Below are positions 24,288-32,607 of a DNA stretch of 64,000 nucleotides, piece by piece; position 1 is the stretch's first letter; the number at the start of each line of letters is the position of its first letter. Below the pieces are notes generated by a model that was given only the letters and a program-made list of their open reading frames with translations, made no database searches and was not told where the DNA came from. This DNA comes from Defluviimonas sp. SAOS-178_SWC (GTDB lineage Bacteria; Pseudomonadota; Alphaproteobacteria; Rhodobacterales; Rhodobacteraceae), in assembly GCF_039830135.1 (NCBI RefSeq), contig NZ_CP156081.1, positions 1,908,001 to 1,972,000 of the forward strand, written 5' to 3'. The translations under genes were made by a program, and so were the position numbers.

Positions 24288-24596
24288 ATGCACCGCATGA
24301 TCCTTCCCGCCCTCCTTCTTGCCGCTCCGGGCGGCGCCGGGGCGGAAGAATGCGCGGAGCTGGGGCTGCGGAGCGGCTATCTCTCGGCGCTGTTCTGCGC
24401 GGAACTCGACGCGCTCGTCCAAGGCGGCGTGACCGCGCGCGGCGTTGGCGACGACAGTGCCGCCGGACCCGACGCGCCGGGGCTTCCCGACTGGCCGGAC
24501 ATCGCGATCCTGCAGGACGCCTACCGGGCCGACCCCCGCAAGACGCTCGAACTGATCCGCCGGATCAAGGATGCCGGCGGGCTCTCCTCCGACTGA
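24288..24596 (+). CDS. Small secreted protein with RIKDAGG C-terminal motif
   Basis: A 102-aa exported protein (signal peptide about 1-18, AGAEE cleavage region) with GGAGG five bases before the ATG. Two cysteines occur in the mature part (EECAEL, LFCAEL). The last residues DPRKTLELIRRIKDAGG match the tail of the 61-aa protein at 2213-2398. I do not know the family. It is divergent from the Tad/caspase block and begins a short plus-strand group with a lipoprotein. Confidence 0.68.
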   Translation: MHRMILPALLLAAPGGAGAEECAELGLRSGYLSALFCAELDALVQGGVTARGVGDDSAAGPDAPGLPDWPDIAILQDAYRADPRKTLELIRRIKDAGGLSSD

Positions 24597-24633
24597 AACC
24601 CGAAACCTCGATTGACCAGAAGTGAGATTGACC

Positions 24634-24924
24634 ATGACCTACAAGCAAACCTCCCTTAGCGGCATTTTCCTATTCGGCGCTGTCGCGCTCAGCGCGTGTG
24701 GTCCCGAGCCTGAACCGCAGCGCCAGTCGATGCCTGCCTATATGCCGTCCTATGCACCGGCCCCGGCCGCCGCATCTGCGCCAGCGGCTGCGCCGGCAGC
24801 AGTTCCGGCGCCAGCCCCCGCGGCCTCGACCGCGCCGAGCTATTTCGGCGGGTCCAATGATCGCGGCAATGACGGTGACGGAGGTGGCGGTGGAGGCGGC
24901 GGTGGAGGCGGCGGCTGGGGCTGA
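24634..24924 (+). CDS. Lipoprotein with Ala/Pro linker and glycine tract
   Basis: A 96-aa lipoprotein from ATG 24634 (a GTG four codons upstream is also in frame). The lipobox reads ALSAC, predicting lipidation. A low-complexity region of alternating Pro/Ala follows, then SYFGGSNDRGNDGDG and an uninterrupted run of glycines ending in GWG. This looks like a flexible, surface-exposed spacer. It has no recognisable domain; it may be a structural or cell-surface component encoded beside the pilus cluster. Confidence 0.7.
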   Translation: MTYKQTSLSGIFLFGAVALSACGPEPEPQRQSMPAYMPSYAPAPAAASAPAAAPAAVPAPAPAASTAPSYFGGSNDRGNDGDGGGGGGGGGGGGWG

Positions 24925-24944
24925 AGACACCTCGACCTCAACGT

Positions 24945-24976
24945 AAGGCCCGGCGAAGCGCCCATCGCCGGGCCTT
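24945..24976 (+). terminator. Hairpin after the lipoprotein gene
   Basis: A perfect 11-bp stem (AAGGCCCGGCG at 24945-24955 and CGCCGGGCCTT at 24966-24976) with a 10-nt loop, 20 bp after the lipoprotein stop. It lacks a long T-run but is strong enough to act as a terminator, separating the lipoprotein from the regulator gene. Confidence 0.7.
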
Positions 24977-25038
24977 CCCGCGCTTTCCTCCGCAGAGAGC
25001 CGACTTGACCGGCGACGGACGGCGGGAAAGAGTGGGGC

Positions 25039-25731
25039 ATGGGGGAGAAGCGTCCAGAAGATCCGTCCGGGAGCGTGCTGCTCTCGTCGCTTCCCGACGG
25101 CGATCTGGGGGATCTCCTGAGCCTTGCGCACCACGCGAGCTATGCCGCCGGGCAGATGATATTCAGCCGTGCCGATCTGGGCGAAACCCTCCTCCTGATC
25201 GAAGAGGGGCGGGTCGAGATTTCGATCACCGCGCTCTCCGGGCGGAAATCGGTCCTGAACCATATGGGACCAGGCGAGGCCTTGGGCGAGATCGCACTTC
25301 TCGACGGGGGGCCGCGGAGCGCCGATGCGGTCGCAACGACGCCGGTGCGGGGATTGCTCCTCTATCGACGTGACGTGATGGGGTTCCTGCGCGAGCGTCC
25401 GCAGGCCCTCTTCGCGCTTGTGGCCGAGCTTTGCGGCAAGGTGCGCAACGCGTCGGAAATGTTCGCGACCCAGGCCCAGACCGAAGCGCCGTCGCGTCTG
25501 GCGCGGGCGCTGATCCGGCTGGCCGAACGCTGGGGGGAGGACACTGATAAAGGCGCGCTTCTGCCCTCCGAGCGCTTTTCGCAAAGTGATCTTGGGGATT
25601 TCTCCGGCATCTCGCGCGAGAACGTCAACCGCCGCCTGCGGGCTTGGGCGGGCGACGGCATTATCGAGATGACACCGCAGGGCATCTATATCCGCGATCG
25701 CGATGCCTTGCGCGAGATTGCCGGCCTATGA
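25039..25731 (+). CDS. Crp/Fnr-family transcriptional regulator
   Basis: A 230-aa regulator. The cyclic-nucleotide-binding jelly-roll covers about residues 15-125 (GEALGEIALLDGGPRSADAVA is the phosphate-binding-cassette-like segment; RSA replaces the canonical R-T/S-A). A C-terminal winged helix follows (SQSDLGDFSGISRENVNRRLRAW, about 178-200). No N-terminal cysteine cluster of Fnr type is present. It lies tail-to-tail, 2 bp from a nucleotide cyclase gene, which favours a cAMP- or cGMP-responsive role; the ligand is inference. Confidence 0.88.
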   Translation: MGEKRPEDPSGSVLLSSLPDGDLGDLLSLAHHASYAAGQMIFSRADLGETLLLIEEGRVEISITALSGRKSVLNHMGPGEALGEIALLDGGPRSADAVATTPVRGLLLYRRDVMGFLRERPQALFALVAELCGKVRNASEMFATQAQTEAPSRLARALIRLAERWGEDTDKGALLPSERFSQSDLGDFSGISRENVNRRLRAWAGDGIIEMTPQGIYIRDRDALREIAGL

Positions 25732-25733
25732 CC

Positions 25734-26516
25734 TCACGCCAGCGAGGTCGCCTCGACTGGCCGTGAGATGCCCTTCAGATCGAAGCTCCGCATCGCGCCG
25801 GCGTCACCGCCGGCGGCGTCGACGATGGCCTTGCTCGCCAGCGCTTCTCCGGCCGCGGCCGAGGCGGCGAGACGGGCCGTGACGTTGACCTCGACGCCGA
25901 AAATCGACACGTCCCGAAAAAGCCCCCGCGCGGCCTGTACCGTGCCGATATAGACCTCGCCCATATGGACGCCGACACCGACCGGTGCGGCACCCGCCCC
26001 GGACCTTGCATTCGCGGCAATGTCGCGCGCGGCGGTCAGCGCCATCCGCGCATGGTTCGGACCGGAAAAGCCCGGAGGCCAGACCGCGACGATGCAATCG
26101 CCGTAGAAGGCGAGGATGAAGCCGTCATTGTCGGTGATCGACTTCGTGGCGCTGTCGAGGAAGCGGTTGACCCGGTCCGACGCCGCCTTCGGCCCGGCCG
26201 TCTCGGCGAAGGTGGTGGAGTTGCGGATATCGGCGAAGAGCACCGACATCCCGACCTCGGCCCCGCCCGGAAAGGCATCGAGGAAGCCGTCGCAGGCATT
26301 GCAGTAGTTCTTGTTGCGGCTCGACGGCGCCTTGCCGCGAAACCGCATGTAGAGCCCGCCGAGCCCGGCGAAGGGCGCCTTGCAGAGCTTGCAGCGCGGA
26401 TCGCGCGGCAGCTTCGCGTGAAAGCTCTGCTGGGCGCTCAGATCCGGGTGGCCCACGGCGAAGATCGTGTGCCAAAGCTCGGTATTGCCGTCTTCCTTCG
26501 TGTACCCTTCGGTCAT
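25734..26516 (-). CDS. Adenylate/guanylate cyclase with N-terminal zinc-ribbon-like Cys motif
   Basis: A 260-aa soluble protein from ATG 26516 (GGAGG upstream). Residues about 38-78 have a Cys pattern CKLCKAPF ... YCNACDGF that could bind zinc. The class III cyclase domain follows (about 85-255): metal-site Asp in FADIRNST, second Asp in FYGDCIVAVW, and the VNVTARLA transition-state segment. It would make cAMP or cGMP in the cytoplasm. The adjacent Crp-type regulator is its likely effector. Confidence 0.82.
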   Translation of the reverse strand: MTEGYTKEDGNTELWHTIFAVGHPDLSAQQSFHAKLPRDPRCKLCKAPFAGLGGLYMRFRGKAPSSRNKNYCNACDGFLDAFPGGAEVGMSVLFADIRNSTTFAETAGPKAASDRVNRFLDSATKSITDNDGFILAFYGDCIVAVWPPGFSGPNHARMALTAARDIAANARSGAGAAPVGVGVHMGEVYIGTVQAARGLFRDVSIFGVEVNVTARLAASAAAGEALASKAIVDAAGGDAGAMRSFDLKGISRPVEATSLA

Positions 26517-26528
26517 GTCCCCTCCTTC

Positions 26529-27455
26529 CTACAGCCAGTATTTCTCGGGCATCGGCGAAATGATCATGCTCATGTCCGGGGTCACTGGCACCAGGGCGGG
26601 GCTGTTGCAGACCACGCTCGCCCAAAGGAACGTCGGCCCCGCCCGCACATGGCGTGGCGGCTGGATGCCACGATACATCACCGCGAAGGTATCGCCCTTT
26701 GAGAACGGCGGCTCCGGCAGGAGCCGGGTGCGGGACCGGTGCGGGTCGCGCGGGTCCGGCTCGGTCCGTGGGATTGAGGGCACGGAGACCACGATCCCGG
26801 CATTGAGCATTTCGCCCGAGACCCATTGCGGCGCCTCGGCGAGGCTCATCACATGATCTTGGTCGAGCCCGTAGAGCGGCGGCTCGTGCGGACCGGTCAG
26901 AAGCTGCGCGGTCTGGAGGTTGGTCATATGCGCCTCGTGCATATGGCCGAAACCCGGCTCCCGGTGTCCCCACATGAAATAGCTCGCCGTGTCCGGCGCC
27001 GGTTCATGATGGACAAAAGGCCGCCAGAGGACGACGCGCTTCACCGTCACCTCGATCTTGTCGATGACCGGCAAGGTTTCCTTGTCGTTCCAGGGAAACC
27101 AACCTTCCGGTTCGGGATCGGGGGGCGGCCGGAAGCCGCGATAGATCGCGCCGGTGAAGGAAGTTCGCTCAAACCCGCCCAGGGACGGGATCGAGCATTT
27201 GTCCTCGATCCGGTTGCAGAGGATGAACGTGTCGTCGGGATAGAGGTCGCGCTGTCGCAGGTACTCGGCGCGCGCCTCCTCCGGCAGGTCGATATGCAGG
27301 ATCAGCTGATACTTGTGCTTCTCGCAGTGATACTGGGTCATGTGGACGCCGTAGATCCGCTCCAGCCCGACGAGGATGAAGGCGTGCTGGCAGGGCGGGT
27401 TGTCGACCTCTGGATGGTCGTAGTTCATCTGCGGCGCGATGTTGAAATGCACCAT
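26529..27455 (-). CDS. Hypothetical protein rich in His and Pro
   Basis: A 308-aa soluble protein with GGAGG seven bases before the ATG, inside the 3' end of the decarboxylase gene. It has many histidines in short clusters (MTQYHCEKHKYQ, PFVHHEPAP, WGHREPGFGHMHEAHM), which suggests metal binding, and several Pro-rich turns. No signal peptide is visible. I do not recognise the family. It is 2 bp downstream of the PLP decarboxylase and followed 12 bp later by the cyclase, so these three genes probably share a transcript. Confidence 0.6.
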   Translation of the reverse strand: MVHFNIAPQMNYDHPEVDNPPCQHAFILVGLERIYGVHMTQYHCEKHKYQLILHIDLPEEARAEYLRQRDLYPDDTFILCNRIEDKCSIPSLGGFERTSFTGAIYRGFRPPPDPEPEGWFPWNDKETLPVIDKIEVTVKRVVLWRPFVHHEPAPDTASYFMWGHREPGFGHMHEAHMTNLQTAQLLTGPHEPPLYGLDQDHVMSLAEAPQWVSGEMLNAGIVVSVPSIPRTEPDPRDPHRSRTRLLPEPPFSKGDTFAVMYRGIQPPRHVRAGPTFLWASVVCNSPALVPVTPDMSMIISPMPEKYWL

Positions 27456-27457
27456 GG

Positions 27458-29659
27458 TCAGGCCTCCTTCTCGAGGTCGTGTCTGGCGATGATGTGGCCG
27501 CGCACATCTTCGATCGTTTCGCGGAAGACCGTCATCAGCGTCGGGATGAAGTTGCCGTCCGCCGTCGCGGTCAGGAACGGGTTCTGCATCGTCGAGATGA
27601 GAAAGCGGACCGGGTGGCGCTCATTATAGTCCAGGCCCGCCCGCTCGGCGAATGTTTTGACGAACTTCTCCCCGTAAGCCGCTGGATCGAATGCGGAACT
27701 GGTCACGAAGAGCGGCGTTTTCGGGACATCGCCCGACTTTTCCGGCACTTCGAGGCTCAGCCGGTGAAAGAGCGCGTTGTTGAACTCGTTGAAGAGCGTC
27801 AGATCGCGGTTGAGCTTGCCGCCGACCTTGAAATTGAACGCATAGGCAAAGACGGTGAGATCGGGGCCGAGCGCCTGGAAGAGATTGAGGATTTCTGGCT
27901 CTGCCTCGAAGATCTCGCGCAGGCGGCGGTTCGAATGGCCGACGATCTTCTCGGCGATCAGCGTCTTTTGAGCTTCGATCTCGGTCGCGGTCTTTTCGTC
28001 CTTTTCGGCGGGAAGCCGCTGGAGCGGGACGACGATGAAATCGTCGTCGGGTTTGGCGAGTGTGGTCAGCGCGGCATAGTAGCGCTTGGAATTGAAGACG
28101 CAGCGCCCCAGAAGCCGGCCGTAGCCGAGCTTGTTCGGCGGCACGGTGATGTGCGACAGCATCACGCCGACCGCCGCAGCACCGGGCTTCGATCCTTCGA
28201 TGCCATAGACCCCGACCGTCGGCGCCTCGCCGTCGTGGAAGACGACGGGCGAGGTCAGGGCGATCTGGAAGATCATGTCGCGGTTGCGGTAGCAGAGCGC
28301 GCCGGCCGGGTAGGGAACATAGCCCGACTTGTGTGGATCGACGGTGATCGTGTCGGCATGGTGCAGAACCGCGAACTGGTCGCGGACATGGTCGCTGAGC
28401 GCCTCTTCGGGGGTGTCGTCGAGGCCGGTTTCCTCGCCGTCAGGTGTCAGCTTGTTCTTCGCGGGTTGCCGCAGCGTGGAGGCGAAGTACCCGCCCCAGG
28501 CCGCATCCGCATGCAGCGCGAAGGTGAGGCCGCGCCCGGCGAACTGGTCGCGCAGGGCGAGGATGTCGGTCAGGGGATCGACCGCGCTTTCTTCGGTCGA
28601 GCCGATGACCGCGACGACCTGGACCACCGGGCGCTCTTCCTCGAGGCAGGCGTTCAGTTCTCGGGCCAGTTCCGACACGACCATCCGTCCGTCGAGGTCG
28701 ACCGGGATCGGGCGAACCGAGCGGGTGCCGAGGCCGAGCAGCGTCGCGGCCTTCACCCAGGAATAATGCGCCGTGGCGGGGACCAAGATCGCCGGCGCCT
28801 TGGTGACGGCGCCGTGCAGCATCTCGGCATCGAATTCCGCCGTCCCCTTCGCCCGGATCGAATAGGCGTCGAGCGCCGCCTTGACCGCCGCCTCGGCGAT
28901 GCCCGCCTCGGTCACCAGCCGCTTCGGCAGGTCGAGCGCGTCGTCGGTGGCCAGGTTCAGAAGCTCCCACAGAGTCAGGTCGAGAAGCCGCGCCCAGGTG
29001 CCGTCGGACTTGCGGACATTGATGCCCCGCGCGCCCTCAAGGCTTGGCTCGACCCGGATCGCCCGCGCCAGCGCCACGGCCTGGTATTTCAGGTTCCGCG
29101 CCGCCCACATGGATTCGATGTTCGCAACCGATCCGTCGCAGGTGATATGGCCCCAGGGCACCGGCATCGCGCCCATGTCGTAGCCGAGCATGGTGCAAAG
29201 ATCGCGGGCCGCCTGGATCTCAAGACCGGTCGTCACCGGCGAGGCTTCGGCGGCGACGTTGTTCTGGTTGAAGAGCATGCCCGCGAAATAGCCGGCCGCG
29301 CCGGGCATGGTGATGTCCCAGTACATGTGGCTTTGATTGCGATGGCTGGAAAGCGGGATGGAGCCGCGCAGTTCCGCGGTGATCTTCCGCAGGTTCGCCT
29401 TCATCGCGGCGACCGTCGTCTCGTAGCTCGGATCGCGGGCGGCGACCATGTTCGGGTCGCCTTTCATGTAATCCTCGCGCGCCTTGGCATGATCGCCGAG
29501 CGCGATGGCGATGAGTTCGGTCATGATGTCCAGATTCTCGGCATTCGGCCCGAGAAACCACGCCGAGGGCGTGTGCGTCTCCGACGGCGTCAGCCCGAGC
29601 GGCCTGTTCGCCTTTGCCGAATGCCGCGTTGAAATGACGCTGTTCCAATCCGTCCCCAT
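27458..29659 (-). CDS. Pyridoxal-5'-phosphate-dependent group II decarboxylase
   Basis: A 733-aa enzyme from ATG 29659 (GCGAGG five bases upstream; a TTG ten codons earlier is less likely). Group II decarboxylase features: ITCDGSVANIESMW near residue 175, the cofactor Asp in HADAAWGG (about 385) and the Schiff-base Lys444 in VDPHKSGYVPYPAG. It is longer than glutamate or aromatic amino-acid decarboxylases (about 460-520 aa), with a C-terminal extension. Substrate unknown; Asp, Glu, Tyr and DOPA are possible. It is the first gene before the unknown His-rich protein and the cyclase. Confidence 0.85.
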   Translation of the reverse strand: MGTDWNSVISTRHSAKANRPLGLTPSETHTPSAWFLGPNAENLDIMTELIAIALGDHAKAREDYMKGDPNMVAARDPSYETTVAAMKANLRKITAELRGSIPLSSHRNQSHMYWDITMPGAAGYFAGMLFNQNNVAAEASPVTTGLEIQAARDLCTMLGYDMGAMPVPWGHITCDGSVANIESMWAARNLKYQAVALARAIRVEPSLEGARGINVRKSDGTWARLLDLTLWELLNLATDDALDLPKRLVTEAGIAEAAVKAALDAYSIRAKGTAEFDAEMLHGAVTKAPAILVPATAHYSWVKAATLLGLGTRSVRPIPVDLDGRMVVSELARELNACLEEERPVVQVVAVIGSTEESAVDPLTDILALRDQFAGRGLTFALHADAAWGGYFASTLRQPAKNKLTPDGEETGLDDTPEEALSDHVRDQFAVLHHADTITVDPHKSGYVPYPAGALCYRNRDMIFQIALTSPVVFHDGEAPTVGVYGIEGSKPGAAAVGVMLSHITVPPNKLGYGRLLGRCVFNSKRYYAALTTLAKPDDDFIVVPLQRLPAEKDEKTATEIEAQKTLIAEKIVGHSNRRLREIFEAEPEILNLFQALGPDLTVFAYAFNFKVGGKLNRDLTLFNEFNNALFHRLSLEVPEKSGDVPKTPLFVTSSAFDPAAYGEKFVKTFAERAGLDYNERHPVRFLISTMQNPFLTATADGNFIPTLMTVFRETIEDVRGHIIARHDLEKEA

Positions 29660-29782
29660 CCGAACCTCGCTTTCGCGCAGCAAACCCAATTCGTTTGCAT
29701 CGGGTAAAATCCCGCTTGTTCGCTACAATGGTTAACAGGAAGAACCGATTTGTGGAAAATAATACGTTATCGCGGACGGAAG
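29660..29782. promoter_or_regulatory. Promoter region of the decarboxylase gene
   Basis: About 120 bases upstream of the decarboxylase hold an AT-richer stretch at 29744-29770 (minus strand CGTATTATTTTCC) and a GTTAACCATTGTA element. No confident -35/-10 pair stands out. No other gene is seen here. Confidence 0.35.
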
Positions 29783-29810
29783 CCGCCCCGGTTCCACACC
29801 GGGATGGCGG
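29783..29810 (-). terminator. Hairpin downstream of the TRAP operon
   Basis: An interrupted inverted repeat (minus strand CCGC-CAT-CCCGGT-GTGGA-ACCGGG-GCGG) lies 23 bases after the dctM-like stop. No T-run follows, so it is a moderate terminator candidate. Confidence 0.45.
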
Positions 29811-29832
29811 GTCTCATCCATCTCTGCCGCGC

Positions 29833-31188
29833 CTAGCGATAGACGAGATCGGGCAGCCAGGTGATCACTTCCGGCACCAGCATGCAGATCAGAAGCCCCA
29901 CGACCTGGAGAAGCAGGAATGGGATCGCCGAGCGGAAGATATCCGACATCGGGATCGAGTCCGGCGCCACGCCGCGCAGGTAGAAGAGCGCGTAGCCGAA
30001 GGGCGGCGAAAGAAAGCTCATCTGCATGTTGACGAGGTAGAGCACCCCGAACCAGAGAACGAGGTCATCGGTATTGTCGAAGCCGAAGGCGGCGGCGCCG
30101 AGCGACTTGATGATCGGTACGAAGATCGGCACGCAGAGCAGCAGGATGCCGACCCAGTCGAGGAACATGCCGAGGATGATGAGGATAATCTGCATCACGA
30201 TCAGGATGCCCCAGGGCCCGAGACCGGCACCCTGCATCGTCTCCTGCACGAACTGCTGGCCGCCTTCGAGGACGTAGAGCCCGACGAAGATCGTTGCGCC
30301 GAACATGATCCAGATGACCATCGCGCTGGCCTTGAGCGTCGTCAGGCACGCCTCGCGGATCGTCGGCCAGTCGAGGCGGCGGTGGATGGCCGCCACGATG
30401 AAGGCGCCGAAGGTACCGATGCCGGCGGCCTCCACCGGGGTTGCCACGCCCGAGAAGATCACGCCGAGGACGACGAAGATGAGCGCGATGGGCGCGGACA
30501 TCTTGCCGAGAAGATGGAGCTTCTCGCGCGTCGAGACGCGTTCTTCCATCGGGATCGGCGGGCCGAGATCGGGATTGATGTAGCAGCGCACCGTCACGTA
30601 GAGGATGTAGAGGCCCGAGAGCATGAGGCCGGGAATGACCGCGCCGATGAACAGCTCGCCCACCGACTGTTCGGCGACGACTGCGTAGATGATGGCGAGG
30701 ATCGACGGCGGGATCAGGATGCCGAGCGTGCCGCCCGCCATGATCGAGCCCATCGCGATCTTCGGATCATAGCCGCGCTTCAGCATCGCCGGCAGCGCGA
30801 TGATGCCCATCGTCACCACCGCCGCGCCGATCACGCCGACCATCGCGGCAAGGATCGTAGAGGCGATGATCGTGGCCGAGGCGAGCCCGCCCTTCACGCC
30901 GCCCAGAACCTTGTAGATCACGTCGAACATGTCGTTGATGATGCCCGCCCGTTCCAGCATCGCCGCCATGAAGATGAACAAGGGGATCGCCGATAACTGG
31001 TAGTTGGTCATCAGCGGGAAGATGCGGCTTGGCACGATGTTCAGCGCCCGCGCGTCGCCGAGGACGAAGAGGAAGACGCAAGCCAGACCGCCGGTGACGA
31101 AGGCCAGCGGCAGCCCCGCCATCAAGAGCGCCAGCAAGGAGCCGAACATGATGAGCGTCAGAAGCTCGATGGAAATATCAAGACCCAT
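29833..31188 (-). CDS. TRAP transporter large permease (DctM-like)
   Basis: A 451-aa polytopic protein with about 12 hydrophobic segments and hallmark DctM stretches (SAIPLFIFMAAMLERAG, GGTLGILIPPSILAIIYA, FLDWVGILLLCVP). It is the ion-coupled permease of a tripartite transporter and works with the adjacent small subunit (stop 3 bp upstream) and the periplasmic binding protein. It is the last gene of the operon. Confidence 0.92.
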   Translation of the reverse strand: MGLDISIELLTLIMFGSLLALLMAGLPLAFVTGGLACVFLFVLGDARALNIVPSRIFPLMTNYQLSAIPLFIFMAAMLERAGIINDMFDVIYKVLGGVKGGLASATIIASTILAAMVGVIGAAVVTMGIIALPAMLKRGYDPKIAMGSIMAGGTLGILIPPSILAIIYAVVAEQSVGELFIGAVIPGLMLSGLYILYVTVRCYINPDLGPPIPMEERVSTREKLHLLGKMSAPIALIFVVLGVIFSGVATPVEAAGIGTFGAFIVAAIHRRLDWPTIREACLTTLKASAMVIWIMFGATIFVGLYVLEGGQQFVQETMQGAGLGPWGILIVMQIILIILGMFLDWVGILLLCVPIFVPIIKSLGAAAFGFDNTDDLVLWFGVLYLVNMQMSFLSPPFGYALFYLRGVAPDSIPMSDIFRSAIPFLLLQVVGLLICMLVPEVITWLPDLVYR

Positions 31189-31191
31189 GCT

Positions 31192-32517
31192 TCAGGCTCC
31201 CCTCGCGATCGCGCGAATGTCTTTTGAGATCTTCGAGACGCCCTGAAGGACCAGAAGAACGCCCCCCACAAACATCATCCATTTCATCGGCCAGAGCGGC
31301 ACTTCCCATTCGTTGAAGCTGATCTCGCCCCAGCGGATTGCTGGATCCGTCCAGTCGCGGAGCGAAAGCCCGCCCAGCATCTCGCCGAAGCCGATCTGGC
31401 CGCGCGCCCAGTCCGAGACGACCGAATTGCCCGACGGCACCGCCACCGCGTCCATCGCGAAGATGTAGGACGTGACAAGAAGGGTGCCCGCGAAGATGAA
31501 GAAGAAGACCGATGTCAGTAGATTGACCCATGCTTTCTTCGGCCGCGACAAGGGCGCATAGAAGATGTCCACCCGCACATGGCTTTCGGTCAGCATCGCG
31601 TAGGAACCGGCGATGAGGTATTGCATGCCGAACATCAGGTACATCGACTCGTGTGCCCAGTTGGTTGGCGAGTTGAAGACGTAGCGGCTGATAACCTCAA
31701 AATAGTAGACGAAAACGGCGATCACGGCCCAGTAACTGACGAACTCGCCGGCGAAGAGTGATAGCCGGTCGATCCAGTTCTCGGCCCATTCATGGTCGGC
31801 CTTGCGGGCATCGGGGTCGATCTGCGCGGCCTTCTCGGCCGTCTCGGCGTCGATCAGGCTTTCCTCGGGTACTTCCCTGGCGGCCAGCGCATCGGCGCGG
31901 CGGACGAGGCCCGGAATCAGCACGGCATCCACCGCCATGAGGGCGAGGATCGTGTAGAAGGCATAGCGGGCGACATTGGCCCAGAAGGCGCGATCCTTTC
32001 CGGCCGCCTCCGCAATTGGCGCCGCGCCTACCAGCTCGGCTTCGGCCGTCGTGATGCGATCCCGACCCGTGACGATCGCATCCTCGGCGCGCTTCAGCCG
32101 GCGCTCGGCGCTTTTCTTGGCGAAGCTGTCGGGTTCTGCCGCAGCGACCTCGGCGCGGAGCTGGTCGATATCGGCCTCGGCGGTCGCCAGGCGCGGCCGT
32201 TCCCGTTCCAGCGTCCGCTCGGCGACCTTCACGAGGTTGGTCGCGTCCGAAAGCACCGACCGCGCTTCCCGTTCCTGCGCGTTGCCCCAGAGGACACAGA
32301 GGAAGATCGGGATGTAGATGAGGCCAAGAAGGCTTTTCAGGTAGAACCGGTGCAGGCCGAGGATGCCACCGGTGACGAGCACCAGATAGGCAAGCGCCGC
32401 ACTGTAGCCCGCCTGCCTGGGCCGCGCCCTGCGGGCAAGGATCATGCCCGCGACGGGAAAGATGATCAGGCCAAGCCAGTAGGCCCAATGGGGCAGCGTG
32501 AAGTCGATATGGGGCAT
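31192..32517 (-). CDS. TRAP transporter small permease with TM2-like and coiled-coil N-terminal extension
   Basis: A 441-aa protein from ATG 32517 (AGGA seven bases upstream). Normal DctQ proteins have about 160-230 residues and four helices. Here the DctQ part is the C-terminal half (ENWIDRLSLFAGEF onwards, with NWAHESMYLMFGMQYLIAGSYAM). The first about 80 residues have membrane helices with GGILGLHRFYLKSLLG, a TM2-domain-like signature. Residues about 80-170 form a charged heptad-rich coiled coil, then another helix (FYTILALMAVDAVLIPG). The fusion is unusual; the frame is continuous with no stop between the parts. Confidence 0.82.
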   Translation of the reverse strand: MPHIDFTLPHWAYWLGLIIFPVAGMILARRARPRQAGYSAALAYLVLVTGGILGLHRFYLKSLLGLIYIPIFLCVLWGNAQEREARSVLSDATNLVKVAERTLERERPRLATAEADIDQLRAEVAAAEPDSFAKKSAERRLKRAEDAIVTGRDRITTAEAELVGAAPIAEAAGKDRAFWANVARYAFYTILALMAVDAVLIPGLVRRADALAAREVPEESLIDAETAEKAAQIDPDARKADHEWAENWIDRLSLFAGEFVSYWAVIAVFVYYFEVISRYVFNSPTNWAHESMYLMFGMQYLIAGSYAMLTESHVRVDIFYAPLSRPKKAWVNLLTSVFFFIFAGTLLVTSYIFAMDAVAVPSGNSVVSDWARGQIGFGEMLGGLSLRDWTDPAIRWGEISFNEWEVPLWPMKWMMFVGGVLLVLQGVSKISKDIRAIARGA

Positions 32518-32559
32518 TGCGGTTTCCTGAGGGTGGGCCGCGTCAGCGGGGCGCAAGGA

Positions 32560-32584
32560 CCCGCGCGGGAACGCCCCGCGCGGG
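32560..32584 (-). promoter_or_regulatory. Intergenic hairpin between TRAP binding-protein and small-permease genes
   Basis: Two copies of CCCGCGCGGG (32560-32569 and 32575-32584) separated by five bases can pair as a 10-bp stem. It sits between the dctP-like and dctQ-like genes, where it may stop or process some transcripts so that binding protein exceeds permease. No U-tract. Confidence 0.6.
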
Positions 32585-32607
32585 CCTCTGTCATTCCGTC
32601 GTGAGTG

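Noticed and set aside
24886..24921. Repetitive GGTGGAGGCGGC bases considered as a CRISPR or satellite repeat
   Set aside because: It is in-frame glycine coding within the lipoprotein, with no spacers.
27479..29632. Open frame of about 717 codons on the plus strand opposite the decarboxylase
   Set aside because: Antisense to a gene with clear catalytic motifs; composition is Arg/Gly/His-rich shadow sequence with no domain.
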